This document shows positions 4,949-12,490 of a DNA stretch of 13,647 nucleotides, one piece after another. Origin of the DNA: an uncultured Bacilli bacterium (GTDB lineage Bacteria > Bacillota_I > Bacilli_A > RF39 > UBA660). The stretch covers positions 1 through 13,647 of the forward strand of contig CANQHW010000017.1 in the NCBI GenBank assembly GCA_947623855.1. The letters run 5' to 3'. A program made the translations under genes and the position numbers. Under the pieces are notes generated by a model, which had not been told where the DNA came from, did not search any database, and saw only the letters and a program-made list of their open reading frames with translations. How positions within the stretch are numbered: position 1 is the stretch's first letter; each line of letters starts with the position of its first letter.

Positions 4949-7736
4949 AAAGAAAAAAATTGTCAAAGTGGAAAAAACAAAGAAAAAAGTCAAAGAAAAG
5001 AAAGGGAAAAAACCTAAAAAACATCTTCTTTTAATCGGAATTTTAGGATTTTTAATATTCATCGTTGCTTGTGCTTTAACATTCTTCTTATACATCATAT
5101 TTACTGCTCCCAAAGCCGATCTAGAATTACTTTATAAAACTAATTCTACCATTCTTTATGACGTCAATGGGAATGAATTTTATCGACTAGGTTTAGAAGA
5201 TGTTGATACCGTTACTTATGATGAACTACCGCAAGTTCTAATCGATGCCATTGTTGCTACCGAAGACTCAAGATTCTTCCAACATAATGGTTTTGATATC
5301 GCCAGATTTATTAAAGCAACCATCGGTCAATTAACCCATCAAGCGGGTGCTGGTGGAGCTTCTACTTTAACCATGCAAGTTGTAAAAAACACCTGGACCA
5401 ATAAAGATGAAGTTGGAGGAATTAAAGGTATTATAAGAAAATTTACCGATATTTATATGTCCATCTTTATTGTCGAAAAGAAATTTACTAAACAAGAAAT
5501 AATTGAATTTTACGCCAATATGTCGTGGTTAGGAACTGGTAATGTTGTCGGAGTTGAAAGAGCTAGTCAATTATACTTTGGAAAAAGTGTTAGTGACCTA
5601 ACTCTCCCTGAAGCCGCTCTTATCGCTGGTTTATTTAACAACCCTAGATTTTATAATCCTTATACTAGTATTGAAAATGCTACCGATCGAAGAGATGTTG
5701 TTTTAAACTTAATGTATCGTCACGGTTATATTACGAAAGAACAAAGAGATGCTGCCCAAGCTGTTCCAGTTGAAAGCTTACTTGCTAATAATACTGAAGA
5801 AAAAACTTCTAACTATCAAGGATTTATTGATACTGTAGTTTCCCAAGTTGAAGAAGATACGAAATTAAATCCTTACTTTAGTGCTATGAAAATCTATACC
5901 ACTATGGATCCCCGCGTTCAAGATGCCTTAAATACTTTAGATACTGATTCTATTAAATATCCTGATGATAAAGTCGAAGTTGCCGTCGCTGTAACTAGTC
6001 CTAAAGATGGTAGTATTGTCGGCGTATTTGGTCATCGTAATTATAGTGGCCTTCGTAGTTTAAATATTGCAACCGATGAGCGAATTAAAAGACACCCTGG
6101 TTCTACTGCTAAACCAATCTTAGATTATGGACCATACTTAGAATATAACAATGGCAGCCCAGGAACTTACTTCTTTGATGAACCTATGACTTACTCTAAT
6201 GGCCAAGTCATTAAAAATGCCGATGATCGCTATACCGGTCAAGTAACTATGCGTAGTGCCTTAAGTCAATCCAGAAATATTCCCGCTCTACAAGCATTTA
6301 TGCAAAATGATAAAGAAAAAGTTGCTAACTTTGCCCATTCCTTAGGTATAGATTATGGCGAAAACTTATATGAATCCGCCGCTGTTGGTGCTTTCGATGG
6401 CGTTAATCCTTTACAAATGGCGAGTGCTTATGCTTCCTTTGGTAATGGTGGTTACTATATAAAACCTTATTCTTATACCAAAATTGAATTTATTGATACC
6501 GGTGAGGTATTCGAAAATAAAGCTCATAAAGAAAAAGTTATGAGTGAAGAAACCGCTTATATGATTACTTCTATCTTAATGACAGCCTTCCAAAATGGTG
6601 TAGGAGCTTCCTTTACCACTAGTGGTACCGATATCGCTTCCAAAACTGGAACCAGTACCTATGATGGTAATACTATTCAAGCTTATCATATGAGTCCATC
6701 CGCATCTCGCGACAACTGGAGTATTACCTACTCCCCAGATTATGCTATTGCATTGTGGTATGGTTATCCCGAATTAGATGCTAATGATGTCCGTTATACT
6801 ATGGCTATCGCCGGTGCTAATATGACTAACCGTTTAATGACTACCATTGGTAAAAAAATATATAAAACAAATAGTAGGTTTGAAAGACCAAGTAACGTTA
6901 TCAGTGTAGAAGTGGAAAAAAATACTGTTCCTCTAATGTTACCAAGTGCCAACACCCCTCAAGATATGCGAATGACCGAATTATTTAAAAAAGGTACTGA
7001 ACCAACCGAAGTATCTAAAAGATATGAAACTCTAGAAAATCCAGCTAGTTTAACCTCTAAAACCAGTGGAAGTAGTATTACTCTAAACTGGCAACCAATA
7101 AGTACCCCTTGGTCTATTGATGAAACTAGTCAACAAGAATACTTTAATAATTTTAAAAATATTTTTGGTGATACTAAATGGATGGCTAATATTATAACTT
7201 CTCACTATAATACCCAATTAAAAGAAAATGCTCAAAAAATTGGAACTTTAGTATACGATATATATGAAGATAATACTTTAATCGGATCTACTACTGATAC
7301 CTCATATACAATCAATAATATTAGTTCAGGTAATCATACTTATACTGTTAAATCCTCATATACTATCTTAAAATCTGCTTCCTCATCCGGAGTTAGTATA
7401 ACTATTAAAAATGGTACTAGTAGCAGTTATGATGATGAAGATGAAGATGATGAATCCGGTATTGGAACCATAACTTTAGCCGATGGAGATGTAAGTTGTG
7501 TAACCAAAAATGCTTCTTATACCCCTAAAGGTGTTAGTAAAGTAACAGATACCGATGGTAAAGATATCACTAGAGATGTTACCATAACTAATAAAATTAA
7601 ACTTGATGGTAATGAAGTAAGTCGAATTGATACCTCTAAAGAAACTACCTACCGTATAGAATATACCATTACCTATAAAGGTAAAAAGAAAACCAAAACT
7701 AAAACCATCAATATTCGCAATACTTGTTCCAATTAA
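4938..7736 (+). CDS. ponA: Class A penicillin-binding protein (transglycosylase/transpeptidase) with extended C-terminal tail
   Basis: A 932-aa bifunctional enzyme that polymerises and cross-links peptidoglycan at the outer face of the membrane. Start ATG 4938 follows AAGGAGG inside the end of recU. Layout: a Lys-rich cytoplasmic tail (1-29), a membrane anchor (about 30-57), a GT51 glycosyltransferase with TEDSRFFQHNGFD (E109 catalytic), GGASTLTMQ (139-147) and EIIEFYANMSWLG (187-199). The transpeptidase has SxxK S389-K392, SxN S445-N447 and KTG 569-571. After about 700 follows an FN3-like part (SITLNWQPI ... YDIYEDNTLIG ... SYTINNISSGNHTYTV) carrying an insertion of about 45 residues. Then come an acidic linker DDEDEDDES (832-840) and a final beta domain (841-932) resembling DUF5011/Ig-like repeats. 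That last domain is flanked by C853 and C930. The symbol follows the Bacillus operon; a pbp1a/pbpF-type name is possible. Confidence 0.93.
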   Translation: METKKKKIVKVEKTKKKVKEKKGKKPKKHLLLIGILGFLIFIVACALTFFLYIIFTAPKADLELLYKTNSTILYDVNGNEFYRLGLEDVDTVTYDELPQVLIDAIVATEDSRFFQHNGFDIARFIKATIGQLTHQAGAGGASTLTMQVVKNTWTNKDEVGGIKGIIRKFTDIYMSIFIVEKKFTKQEIIEFYANMSWLGTGNVVGVERASQLYFGKSVSDLTLPEAALIAGLFNNPRFYNPYTSIENATDRRDVVLNLMYRHGYITKEQRDAAQAVPVESLLANNTEEKTSNYQGFIDTVVSQVEEDTKLNPYFSAMKIYTTMDPRVQDALNTLDTDSIKYPDDKVEVAVAVTSPKDGSIVGVFGHRNYSGLRSLNIATDERIKRHPGSTAKPILDYGPYLEYNNGSPGTYFFDEPMTYSNGQVIKNADDRYTGQVTMRSALSQSRNIPALQAFMQNDKEKVANFAHSLGIDYGENLYESAAVGAFDGVNPLQMASAYASFGNGGYYIKPYSYTKIEFIDTGEVFENKAHKEKVMSEETAYMITSILMTAFQNGVGASFTTSGTDIASKTGTSTYDGNTIQAYHMSPSASRDNWSITYSPDYAIALWYGYPELDANDVRYTMAIAGANMTNRLMTTIGKKIYKTNSRFERPSNVISVEVEKNTVPLMLPSANTPQDMRMTELFKKGTEPTEVSKRYETLENPASLTSKTSGSSITLNWQPISTPWSIDETSQQEYFNNFKNIFGDTKWMANIITSHYNTQLKENAQKIGTLVYDIYEDNTLIGSTTDTSYTINNISSGNHTYTVKSSYTILKSASSSGVSITIKNGTSSSYDDEDEDDESGIGTITLADGDVSCVTKNASYTPKGVSKVTDTDGKDITRDVTITNKIKLDGNEVSRIDTSKETTYRIEYTITYKGKKKTKTKTINIRNTCSN

Positions 7737-7746
7737 AAAGGTTCTC

Positions 7747-7865
7747 CAACATTTAGTGGGGAGCAAAAAATAGTTCTCACCAACATCTGGTGGGGACTTT
7801 TTCTAATGAAGCTACAACATCTGGTGGGGAGTTTTTATACAAAAGCTACAACATTTAGTGGGGAG
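7747..7865 (+). repeat. Four direct 17-bp repeats with an exact 34-bp period
   Basis: The core CAACATYTRGTGGGGAS occurs at 7747-7763, 7781-7797, 7815-7831 and 7849-7865, each 34 bases apart. Copies 1 and 4 read CAACATTTAGTGGGGAG; copies 2 and 3 read CAACATCTGGTGGGGA(C/G). The 17 bases between cores vary and are AT-rich, though copies 3 and 4 share AAGCTA just before the core. A fifth copy is inverted at 8303-8319. The first and fifth copies form the element's termini. Period 34 equals roughly three helical turns, so all cores face nearly one side of the DNA, as expected of repeated protein-binding sites. Confidence 0.85.
7773..7802 (+). terminator. Terminator formed by repeat copy 2, downstream of the PBP gene
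   Basis: GTTCTCACCA (7773-7782) pairs over 10 bp, including two G-T pairs, with TGGTGGGGAC (7788-7797). The loop is ACATC and TTTTT follows (7798-7802). It is 37 bases past the PBP stop codon and lies within the repeat array. Confidence 0.7.
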
Positions 7866-7890
7866 TAACAATATATTTTGTTACTCTTTT
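7863..7890 (+). terminator. Second rho-independent terminator downstream of the PBP gene
   Basis: GAGTAACAA (7863-7871) pairs perfectly with TTGTTACTC (7878-7886) around a 6-base loop and is followed by TTTT. Its first bases are the end of repeat copy 4. Confidence 0.75.
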
Positions 7891-7926
7891 ATGAGATAAT
7901 TTTTAAGTAATTTTATATTACTGGAA

Positions 7927-8302
7927 ATGAAGGAATTTATGAAAGAAGTAAAAGAATTAATGGGGTTAGGTAAAAACTATAAAGTGGAAAGAATTGAGGA
8001 GATAAAGAAAAATAATTTAATATATAAAAATATTTATATTGACTTTAACAGTAATAAAAAGAGTGGGATTCGGATATAAAAATTTTACTTTCTTTAGAAT
8101 AAGATTACTATATATTTTAAATGGAAAAATATTAGGAAAAGTAAAAAAAGATGGTTTTTAAAAAAAACAAAAAATAAGAAAATGAAGAAATTCAAAAAAT
8201 ATCAAAAAGATACAAAATTAGCAATAAAAAAATGTATTAAAAAAATAACAATAAAAAATACCTATTAAAGCTAGGTATAATCTAAGAAAAGTATTAAATT
8301 AG
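7927..8302 (+). pseudogene. Broken transposase-like remains inside the repeat-bounded element
   Basis: A first open stretch (7927-8079, 50 codons) reads MKEFMKEVKELMGLGKNYKV, then ERIEEIKKNN and IYIDFNSNKKSG, and stops. This pattern (short leader, L-x-G-L, K-V-x-x-I-E-E, then a strand) is like the N-terminus of ISL3-type transposases, but the expected Cys-x-x-Cys that follows is missing. A second open stretch in another frame (8098-8265) is Lys-rich without a start codon. A third (8267-8302) reads KARYNLRKVLN and stops at the right terminal repeat. No DDE catalytic core can be seen, so the element cannot move by itself. Family assignment is tentative. Confidence 0.4.
8253..8278 (-). terminator. 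Terminator for the membrane-protein gene (minus strand)
   Basis: On the minus strand ATACCTA (8278-8272) pairs with TAGGTAT (8264-8258) around a 7-base loop and is followed by TTTTT (8257-8253). It lies about 50 bases beyond the stop codon, inside the decayed element. Confidence 0.65.
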
Positions 8303-8327
8303 CTCCCCACTAAATGTTGGAGAACCA

Positions 8328-9650
8328 TTACATCCCCAATAAACTATCTAATTCAGGAATATCTTGTAAAATTTTAATCAAATTAGAAGATAATTCTTCT
8401 TGATCTTTTTCTGTTAAATCATCTACTTTAACGGCTTTTGTAGTATCAATAACATCTAATTTTTCACCATAAGTTACAGTTAAATTAATCTCTACTGTTG
8501 TATTATCATCCTTATAAGTTAATAATATATTATTATCACTTTTCTTTTCTAACGTACAATTTACATCTTCCTCATCAACCATATTAATAGTTAAATCATA
8601 TTTATTATCATTTACTTCTTTAACTACAATATTATTAACAGTATCATTTAAGTTACTAACATCTATAGTATAAGTATCATTTTCTTTAATAATAGATAAA
8701 TCCTCACCAAAAGTAATCATTTTATAATCCTCATCATCTAAAATATTAACTTCCATATCATCAATAATAATTTTTCCACCAATATATTTATCTAATATAC
8801 CTTCTCTATAAACCACTATTTCTAATCTATTACCTTCCATTGGATTATTCTTAATAACATCTTTTACTTCTTCTATAGAAACATCTAATATCTTAGCTAC
8901 CTTATTAATAAACTCTTCATCATTAATAATCTTATCTTGTAATTTACTAACTAAATTATCTAACTTATCATCTTCTAATACAATAGTATAACTCTTTACA
9001 TTATGTTTTTTATTATTTATAGTTATCGTTTCATCTGCTGTTATAATATCTTTATTAGTAATTGTTTCTATAATACTATCTTTACTAAATTTAACTAATT
9101 TTTCTATTGCAGTAATATAATCAAAATTTAATTTATCTAATACTTCATCATCTATATTAAATAAACTATCATCTAATTCTTGTAATAACAATACTTTATT
9201 TAATAATTCCTTAGATTCTAAATAAATTGCATTATTATTATAATTAATATTTGCTGATAATATTTTTTTACTCTTATTTTTAATATCAGCTCCCATAACT
9301 AATAATTTATGAGCATAATCGCCACCAATATTTACATTAAAAGTATAGTTATTAAGTAAACTTAAATCTTCTAAATCTGAATTAACTTTAATATCTGCAT
9401 TAATATTAAAAGTATTATTAAGTAAATTTTCTCTTGGTATCACTTCATCTATTTTTTCTATTACATCATTAACATCTTTATAAGTCTTATTTATTGCATT
9501 AGCAAATACTTTTTTATTATCTCCTAAAAATATAAAATAACATCCTATAATAATTCCTGCTAAAACTATAATAGATATAACAATTATTAATAATCCTGAA
9601 CTTTTATTAGAATTAGAAACCTCCTTAATACTATTATCATTATTATCCAT
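8328..9650 (-). CDS. Membrane-anchored extracytoplasmic protein of unknown function
   Basis: A 440-aa protein. Start ATG 9650-9648 is set by an AAAGGAG Shine-Dalgarno 9 bases upstream. Residues 1-18 are polar and Asn/Ser-rich, followed by one strong membrane segment (about 19-42, LLIIVISIIVLAGIIIG). There is no lipobox or cleavage site, so it is probably an N-in, single-pass anchor with a large outside domain. That domain (about 45-440) is rich in Asp/Glu/Asn and Ile/Leu/Val in alternating strands (NTFNINADIKVNSDL, YTIVLEDDKL, YDLTINMVDEEDVNCTL, TTVEINLTVTYGEKL). This suggests a large beta-sheet of the LolA/LppX-like or substrate-sensor kind, which is inference only. Its composition is more AT-rich and acidic than its neighbours. 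It is divergent from the helicase gene. Confidence 0.75.
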   Translation of the reverse strand: MDNNDNSIKEVSNSNKSSGLLIIVISIIVLAGIIIGCYFIFLGDNKKVFANAINKTYKDVNDVIEKIDEVIPRENLLNNTFNINADIKVNSDLEDLSLLNNYTFNVNIGGDYAHKLLVMGADIKNKSKKILSANINYNNNAIYLESKELLNKVLLLQELDDSLFNIDDEVLDKLNFDYITAIEKLVKFSKDSIIETITNKDIITADETITINNKKHNVKSYTIVLEDDKLDNLVSKLQDKIINDEEFINKVAKILDVSIEEVKDVIKNNPMEGNRLEIVVYREGILDKYIGGKIIIDDMEVNILDDEDYKMITFGEDLSIIKENDTYTIDVSNLNDTVNNIVVKEVNDNKYDLTINMVDEEDVNCTLEKKSDNNILLTYKDDNTTVEINLTVTYGEKLDVIDTTKAVKVDDLTEKDQEELSSNLIKILQDIPELDSLLGM

Positions 9651-9691
9651 AAATATAAACTCCTTTCTTAAATATATCATATCATAAACTA

Positions 9692-9708
9692 CCAATTTTT
9701 AAAATTGG
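9692..9708. promoter_or_regulatory. Palindrome between the divergent membrane-protein and helicase genes
   Basis: CCAATTTTTAAAATTGG is a perfect inverted repeat with 8-bp arms around a single T. A minus-strand -35-like TTGCCA (9711-9706) overlaps its right arm, and the helicase -35 TTGCCT begins 5 bases beyond it. This position suits an operator acting on both promoters. The AT-richness of the window leaves room for chance. Confidence 0.4.
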
Positions 9709-9712
9709 CAAT

Positions 9713-9740
9713 TTGCCTTTTTACATATAATTTATATAAT
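9713..9740 (+). promoter_or_regulatory. Promoter of the helicase gene
   Basis: -35 TTGCCT (9713-9718), a 16-base spacer, and a perfect -10 TATAAT (9735-9740). The expected start near 9747 is 2 bases before the AGGTG Shine-Dalgarno (9749-9753). Confidence 0.65.
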
Positions 9741-9759
9741 ATCTTTTTAGGTGTTAATT

Positions 9760-11277
9760 ATGGAATTTAAAATTGGTCAATATGTTTTAGATGAACAACA
9801 AACTGCAGCCGTCTTAGATACCTCTAAGCATCTTTTAATTGTGGCCGGCGCTGGTTCTGGAAAAACCCTCACAATTCTCGGTAAAATCTCCTATCTAATT
9901 AATACAGTACATATTCCTCCCGAAGAAATAATCTGTATATCCTTTACTAAAGCTTCCTCTTTAAGTTTAAAAGAAAAAATTACCAAAGAATTTAATCTTA
10001 ACTTACCTGTATATACCTTTCATAAATTAGCTTTAGAAATATTAAAAGATAATAATTATGAAATAGCTAGTGATGACTTATTAAATAATATAATTTATAA
10101 ATTTTTTAAAGAAGATATTCTTACCAATACCCACTTATTTAAAAAATTATTAAACTATCTTCATCTAAAAAATTTAAAAGAATATACTAAATTATGGCAA
10201 TATACTCCTGAAAAAATTACTTCCCTTAGTAATTTAATTACCACTTTTATTAACTTATTACAATGTAATAACTATACTCTTAAAGATTTTCCCTTATTTT
10301 TAAAACAAATAAAAAAACTCACTAATTTAAATTATTTTAAAGAAAAAACTTTATTAATATTAATCTTAAATTGTTATTTATCTTATGAGCAATATAAAAA
10401 AGATAATCATGAAATAGATTTTAATGATATGTTATCTTTAGCTACTAAAGAAGTTACTACTAATGGTTTTAAAAATAATTTAAAATATCTTATTATTGAT
10501 GAATATCAAGATACTTCTTTAGTAAGATTTAATCTCGTACGAGCTATTTTAAAAAGTACTAATGCCCATTTAATGGTTGTAGGAGATGACTTCCAATCTA
10601 TCTATCGTTTTACTGGTTGTGAGTTAGATTTATTTTTAAATTTTAATACTTATTTTAATGATACCAAAATCTTAAAAATTGAAAATACTTATCGTAATAG
10701 CGAAAATTTAATAAAAGTAGCAGGTAATTTTGTTATGAAAAATAAAAAACAATTACGTAAAGAATTAAAATCTTCTAAACAATTACTTAAACCTATCGAA
10801 GTTATTTTCTATAAAAAGATCCAAAATAAATTAGAAGATTTAATCTTAACTATTTATCATAAAACTAAACATCCTATAATGATTCTAGGACGAAATAATA
10901 AAGATATCTTTAATTTTATTAATAAAAACTTTAAACTAAATAACGAAAAATTAACTTTAATATCGCATCCCGAAATACCCCTTACTTACTTAACTGTTCA
11001 TAAATCTAAAGGATTAGAATGTGAAGAAGTAATTATCCTTAATTTAACCGATTCTTCTTTAGGATTCCCCTCTAAATTACAAGATAATCAAATATTAAGA
11101 TTAGTATCTTTAAATAAAAGTTCTTACCCCTATGATGAAGAAAGACGATTATTTTATGTTGCTTTAACTCGTACTAAAAATAAAGTTTATTTATTAACTC
11201 CCCAAAATAATCCCTCTATCTTTGTTAAAGAATTACTTAAAGATTATTCTTCCGATATAAATATTAGTTATAATTAA
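9760..11277 (+). CDS. Compact UvrD/PcrA-type superfamily 1 DNA helicase
   Basis: A 505-aa ATP-driven 3'-5' DNA translocase/helicase by family. Start ATG 9760 lies 6 bases after AGGTG; the GTG at 9751 is inside that site. SF1A motifs are complete: Q motif LDEQQTAAVL (10-19), Walker A AGAGSGKT (29-36), motif Ia ISFTKASSLSLKEKI (60-74), motif II IIDEYQD (245-251), motif III VVGDDFQSIYRFTG (273-286), motif IV ENTYRNSENLI (308-318), motif V YLTVHKSKGLE (410-420) and motif VI ERRLFYVALTRTKNKVYL (461-478). It is some 200 residues shorter than UvrD/PcrA (~720 aa), mainly from reduced 1B and 2B inserts and no C-terminal RNA-polymerase-binding tail. The size fits helicase IV-like or short UvrD paralogues. 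It ends 35 bases before dacA and has its own promoter. Confidence 0.9.
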   Translation: MEFKIGQYVLDEQQTAAVLDTSKHLLIVAGAGSGKTLTILGKISYLINTVHIPPEEIICISFTKASSLSLKEKITKEFNLNLPVYTFHKLALEILKDNNYEIASDDLLNNIIYKFFKEDILTNTHLFKKLLNYLHLKNLKEYTKLWQYTPEKITSLSNLITTFINLLQCNNYTLKDFPLFLKQIKKLTNLNYFKEKTLLILILNCYLSYEQYKKDNHEIDFNDMLSLATKEVTTNGFKNNLKYLIIDEYQDTSLVRFNLVRAILKSTNAHLMVVGDDFQSIYRFTGCELDLFLNFNTYFNDTKILKIENTYRNSENLIKVAGNFVMKNKKQLRKELKSSKQLLKPIEVIFYKKIQNKLEDLILTIYHKTKHPIMILGRNNKDIFNFINKNFKLNNEKLTLISHPEIPLTYLTVHKSKGLECEEVIILNLTDSSLGFPSKLQDNQILRLVSLNKSSYPYDEERRLFYVALTRTKNKVYLLTPQNNPSIFVKELLKDYSSDINISYN

Positions 11278-11312
11278 GTCTTAAAAATAATACATTTATT
11301 TTAGGAGGAAGT

Positions 11313-12464
11313 ATGAAAAAAATATTATTTTTCTTAGTTTGTTTTATCTTTTTAGCAAGTATAGTTAAAGCTGAAGATTATGCTCCCAATGCGATAAGTG
11401 CTATTTTAATTGAACCTACTACAGGTAAAATAATTTATGAAAAAAATAGTCATGAAGAACTAGCTCCCGCTTCAATGACCAAAATTATGACTTTATTATT
11501 AACTATGGAAGCTATTGATGAAGGACGTCTTTCTTATAATGATGAAGTAACCATCAGCCCCAATGCTTCGGGAATGGGTGGTAGCCAAATATTCTTAGAA
11601 GTTAACTCTAATGTTAAAGTCGAAGAATTAGTAAAAGGAATCGCTGTTGCTTCTGCCAATGACGCTGCCGTTGCTTTAGCCGAGAAAATAGGGGGAACAG
11701 TTGAAAAGTTTGTGGAAATGATGAATAATAAAGCTCAAGCTTTAGGATTAAAAAATACCGTTTTTAAAAATCCTCACGGATTAGATACCGAAGGACATAT
11801 ATCATCAGCTTATGATATGGCCATGATGGCTAAAGAATTATTAAAACATAAAGATATTCTTAAATATACCAGTATTTATGAAGAATATTTAACTAAACCT
11901 GATGGTTCTAAAGTATGGTTAGTCAATACTAATAAATTAGTCCGTTTTTATGAAGGCGTCGATGGCTTAAAAACTGGGTACACAGAAGAAGCCGGTTACT
12001 GTTTAACAGCTACAGCTACTCGTAATAATCTTCGTCTTATCTCTGTAGTTATGGGAGAAGTATCCAGTGACACACGTAGTAAAGATACCACTAATTTATT
12101 AAACTATGGTTTTAATAGTTACAAACTAAACCAAATAATCTCTAAAGATAAAGTTTTAGGTAAAGTAAAAGTTGAAAAGGGTACAAAAGATTATGGTACT
12201 TTAATCTTAAAAGAAGATGTAACCGAACTAATAGGAATAAATGATAATCCCCAAGATTATACTCTAAATATTAAAACTAAATCTTTAACTGCTCCAGTTA
12301 AACATAATGATATTGTCGGTAGCATCGAAATTATGGATAATGAAGGATTAATAATAAAAGAAGCCGATTTAACTATTAAAGAAGATATTCCTAAAGCTAA
12401 TATCTTAGATATCTTTCTTAAAAATTTAAAAACTATTATTCTAGGTAATAATATACCAAATTAA
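11313..12464 (+). CDS. dacA: D-alanyl-D-alanine carboxypeptidase, PBP5/DacA type
   Basis: A 383-aa secreted, membrane-attached enzyme that removes the terminal D-Ala from peptidoglycan stem peptides and so limits cross-linking. Start ATG 11313 follows AGGAGG. The signal peptide is residues 1-20 (KKILFFLVCFIFLASIVKA), with likely cleavage before EDYAPNA. The S11 peptidase motifs are all present: SxxK S54-K57 (PASMTKIMT), SxN S114-N116 (VASANDAAVA) and KTG 220-222 (DGLKTGYTEEAG). Residues about 275-358 form the beta-rich PBP5 C-terminal domain. The last stretch (363-379, NILDIFLKNLKTIILGN) looks like the amphipathic membrane anchor of the family. The length is typical. It lies just behind the helicase gene, so read-through is likely. 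DacF is an equally possible name. Confidence 0.93.
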   Translation: MKKILFFLVCFIFLASIVKAEDYAPNAISAILIEPTTGKIIYEKNSHEELAPASMTKIMTLLLTMEAIDEGRLSYNDEVTISPNASGMGGSQIFLEVNSNVKVEELVKGIAVASANDAAVALAEKIGGTVEKFVEMMNNKAQALGLKNTVFKNPHGLDTEGHISSAYDMAMMAKELLKHKDILKYTSIYEEYLTKPDGSKVWLVNTNKLVRFYEGVDGLKTGYTEEAGYCLTATATRNNLRLISVVMGEVSSDTRSKDTTNLLNYGFNSYKLNQIISKDKVLGKVKVEKGTKDYGTLILKEDVTELIGINDNPQDYTLNIKTKSLTAPVKHNDIVGSIEIMDNEGLIIKEADLTIKEDIPKANILDIFLKNLKTIILGNNIPN

Positions 12465-12466
12465 AA

Positions 12467-12489
12467 GTAGGGTAAAAACCTACCTTTTT
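12467..12489. terminator. Bidirectional terminator between dacA and trmB
   Basis: GTAGG (12467-12471) pairs with CCTAC (12479-12483) over a 7-base loop. On the plus strand C-TTTTT follows; on the minus strand the same hairpin is followed by TTTT. It lies 2 bases after the dacA stop and immediately before the trmB stop codon. Confidence 0.65.
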
Positions 12490-12490
12490 C

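Larger units (their letters stand above)
7740..8326. mobile_element. Decayed insertion sequence or MITE-like element bounded by a 25-bp perfect inverted repeat
   Basis: The left end (7740-7764) and right end (8302-8326) are exact reverse complements over 25 bases. The repeat begins GGTTCTC, followed by the core CAACATTTAGTGGGGAG. The element fills the gap between the convergent stop codons of the PBP and the membrane-protein gene. Left flank ATTAAAAA and right flank ATTACATC agree at 5 of 8 positions, so a target duplication is possible but not shown. The interior has only broken reading frames. End sequence and length class resemble ISL3-family ends (GG-T/C-TCT start), but that family assignment is from memory and tentative. 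No other gene is visible in this 590-base stretch. Confidence 0.6.

Noticed and set aside
4910..5113. 67-codon minus-strand frame with hydrophobic stretches
   Set aside because: It is antisense to the Lys-rich tail and membrane anchor of the PBP; its Phe/Leu-rich sequence is the mirror of AAA/AAG codons. No ribosome site.
7476..7766. 96-codon minus-strand frame
   Set aside because: It lies antisense to the end of the PBP gene, has no Shine-Dalgarno, and its composition is that expected from the reverse of a Thr/Lys/Ile-rich coding strand.
7747..7865. CRISPR array (regular repeats with variable spacers)
   Set aside because: The conserved part is only 17 bases, the spacers are 17 bases of AT-rich low-complexity sequence, there are just four copies with internal differences, no cas genes are present, and the outer copies form an inverted repeat. 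An IS-end array fits better.
8326..8334. 8-bp target-site duplication of the decayed element
   Set aside because: Flanks ATTAAAAA and ATTACATC agree at only 5 of 8 positions, and TTA/TAA is also supplied by the stop codons, so it is not evidence on its own.
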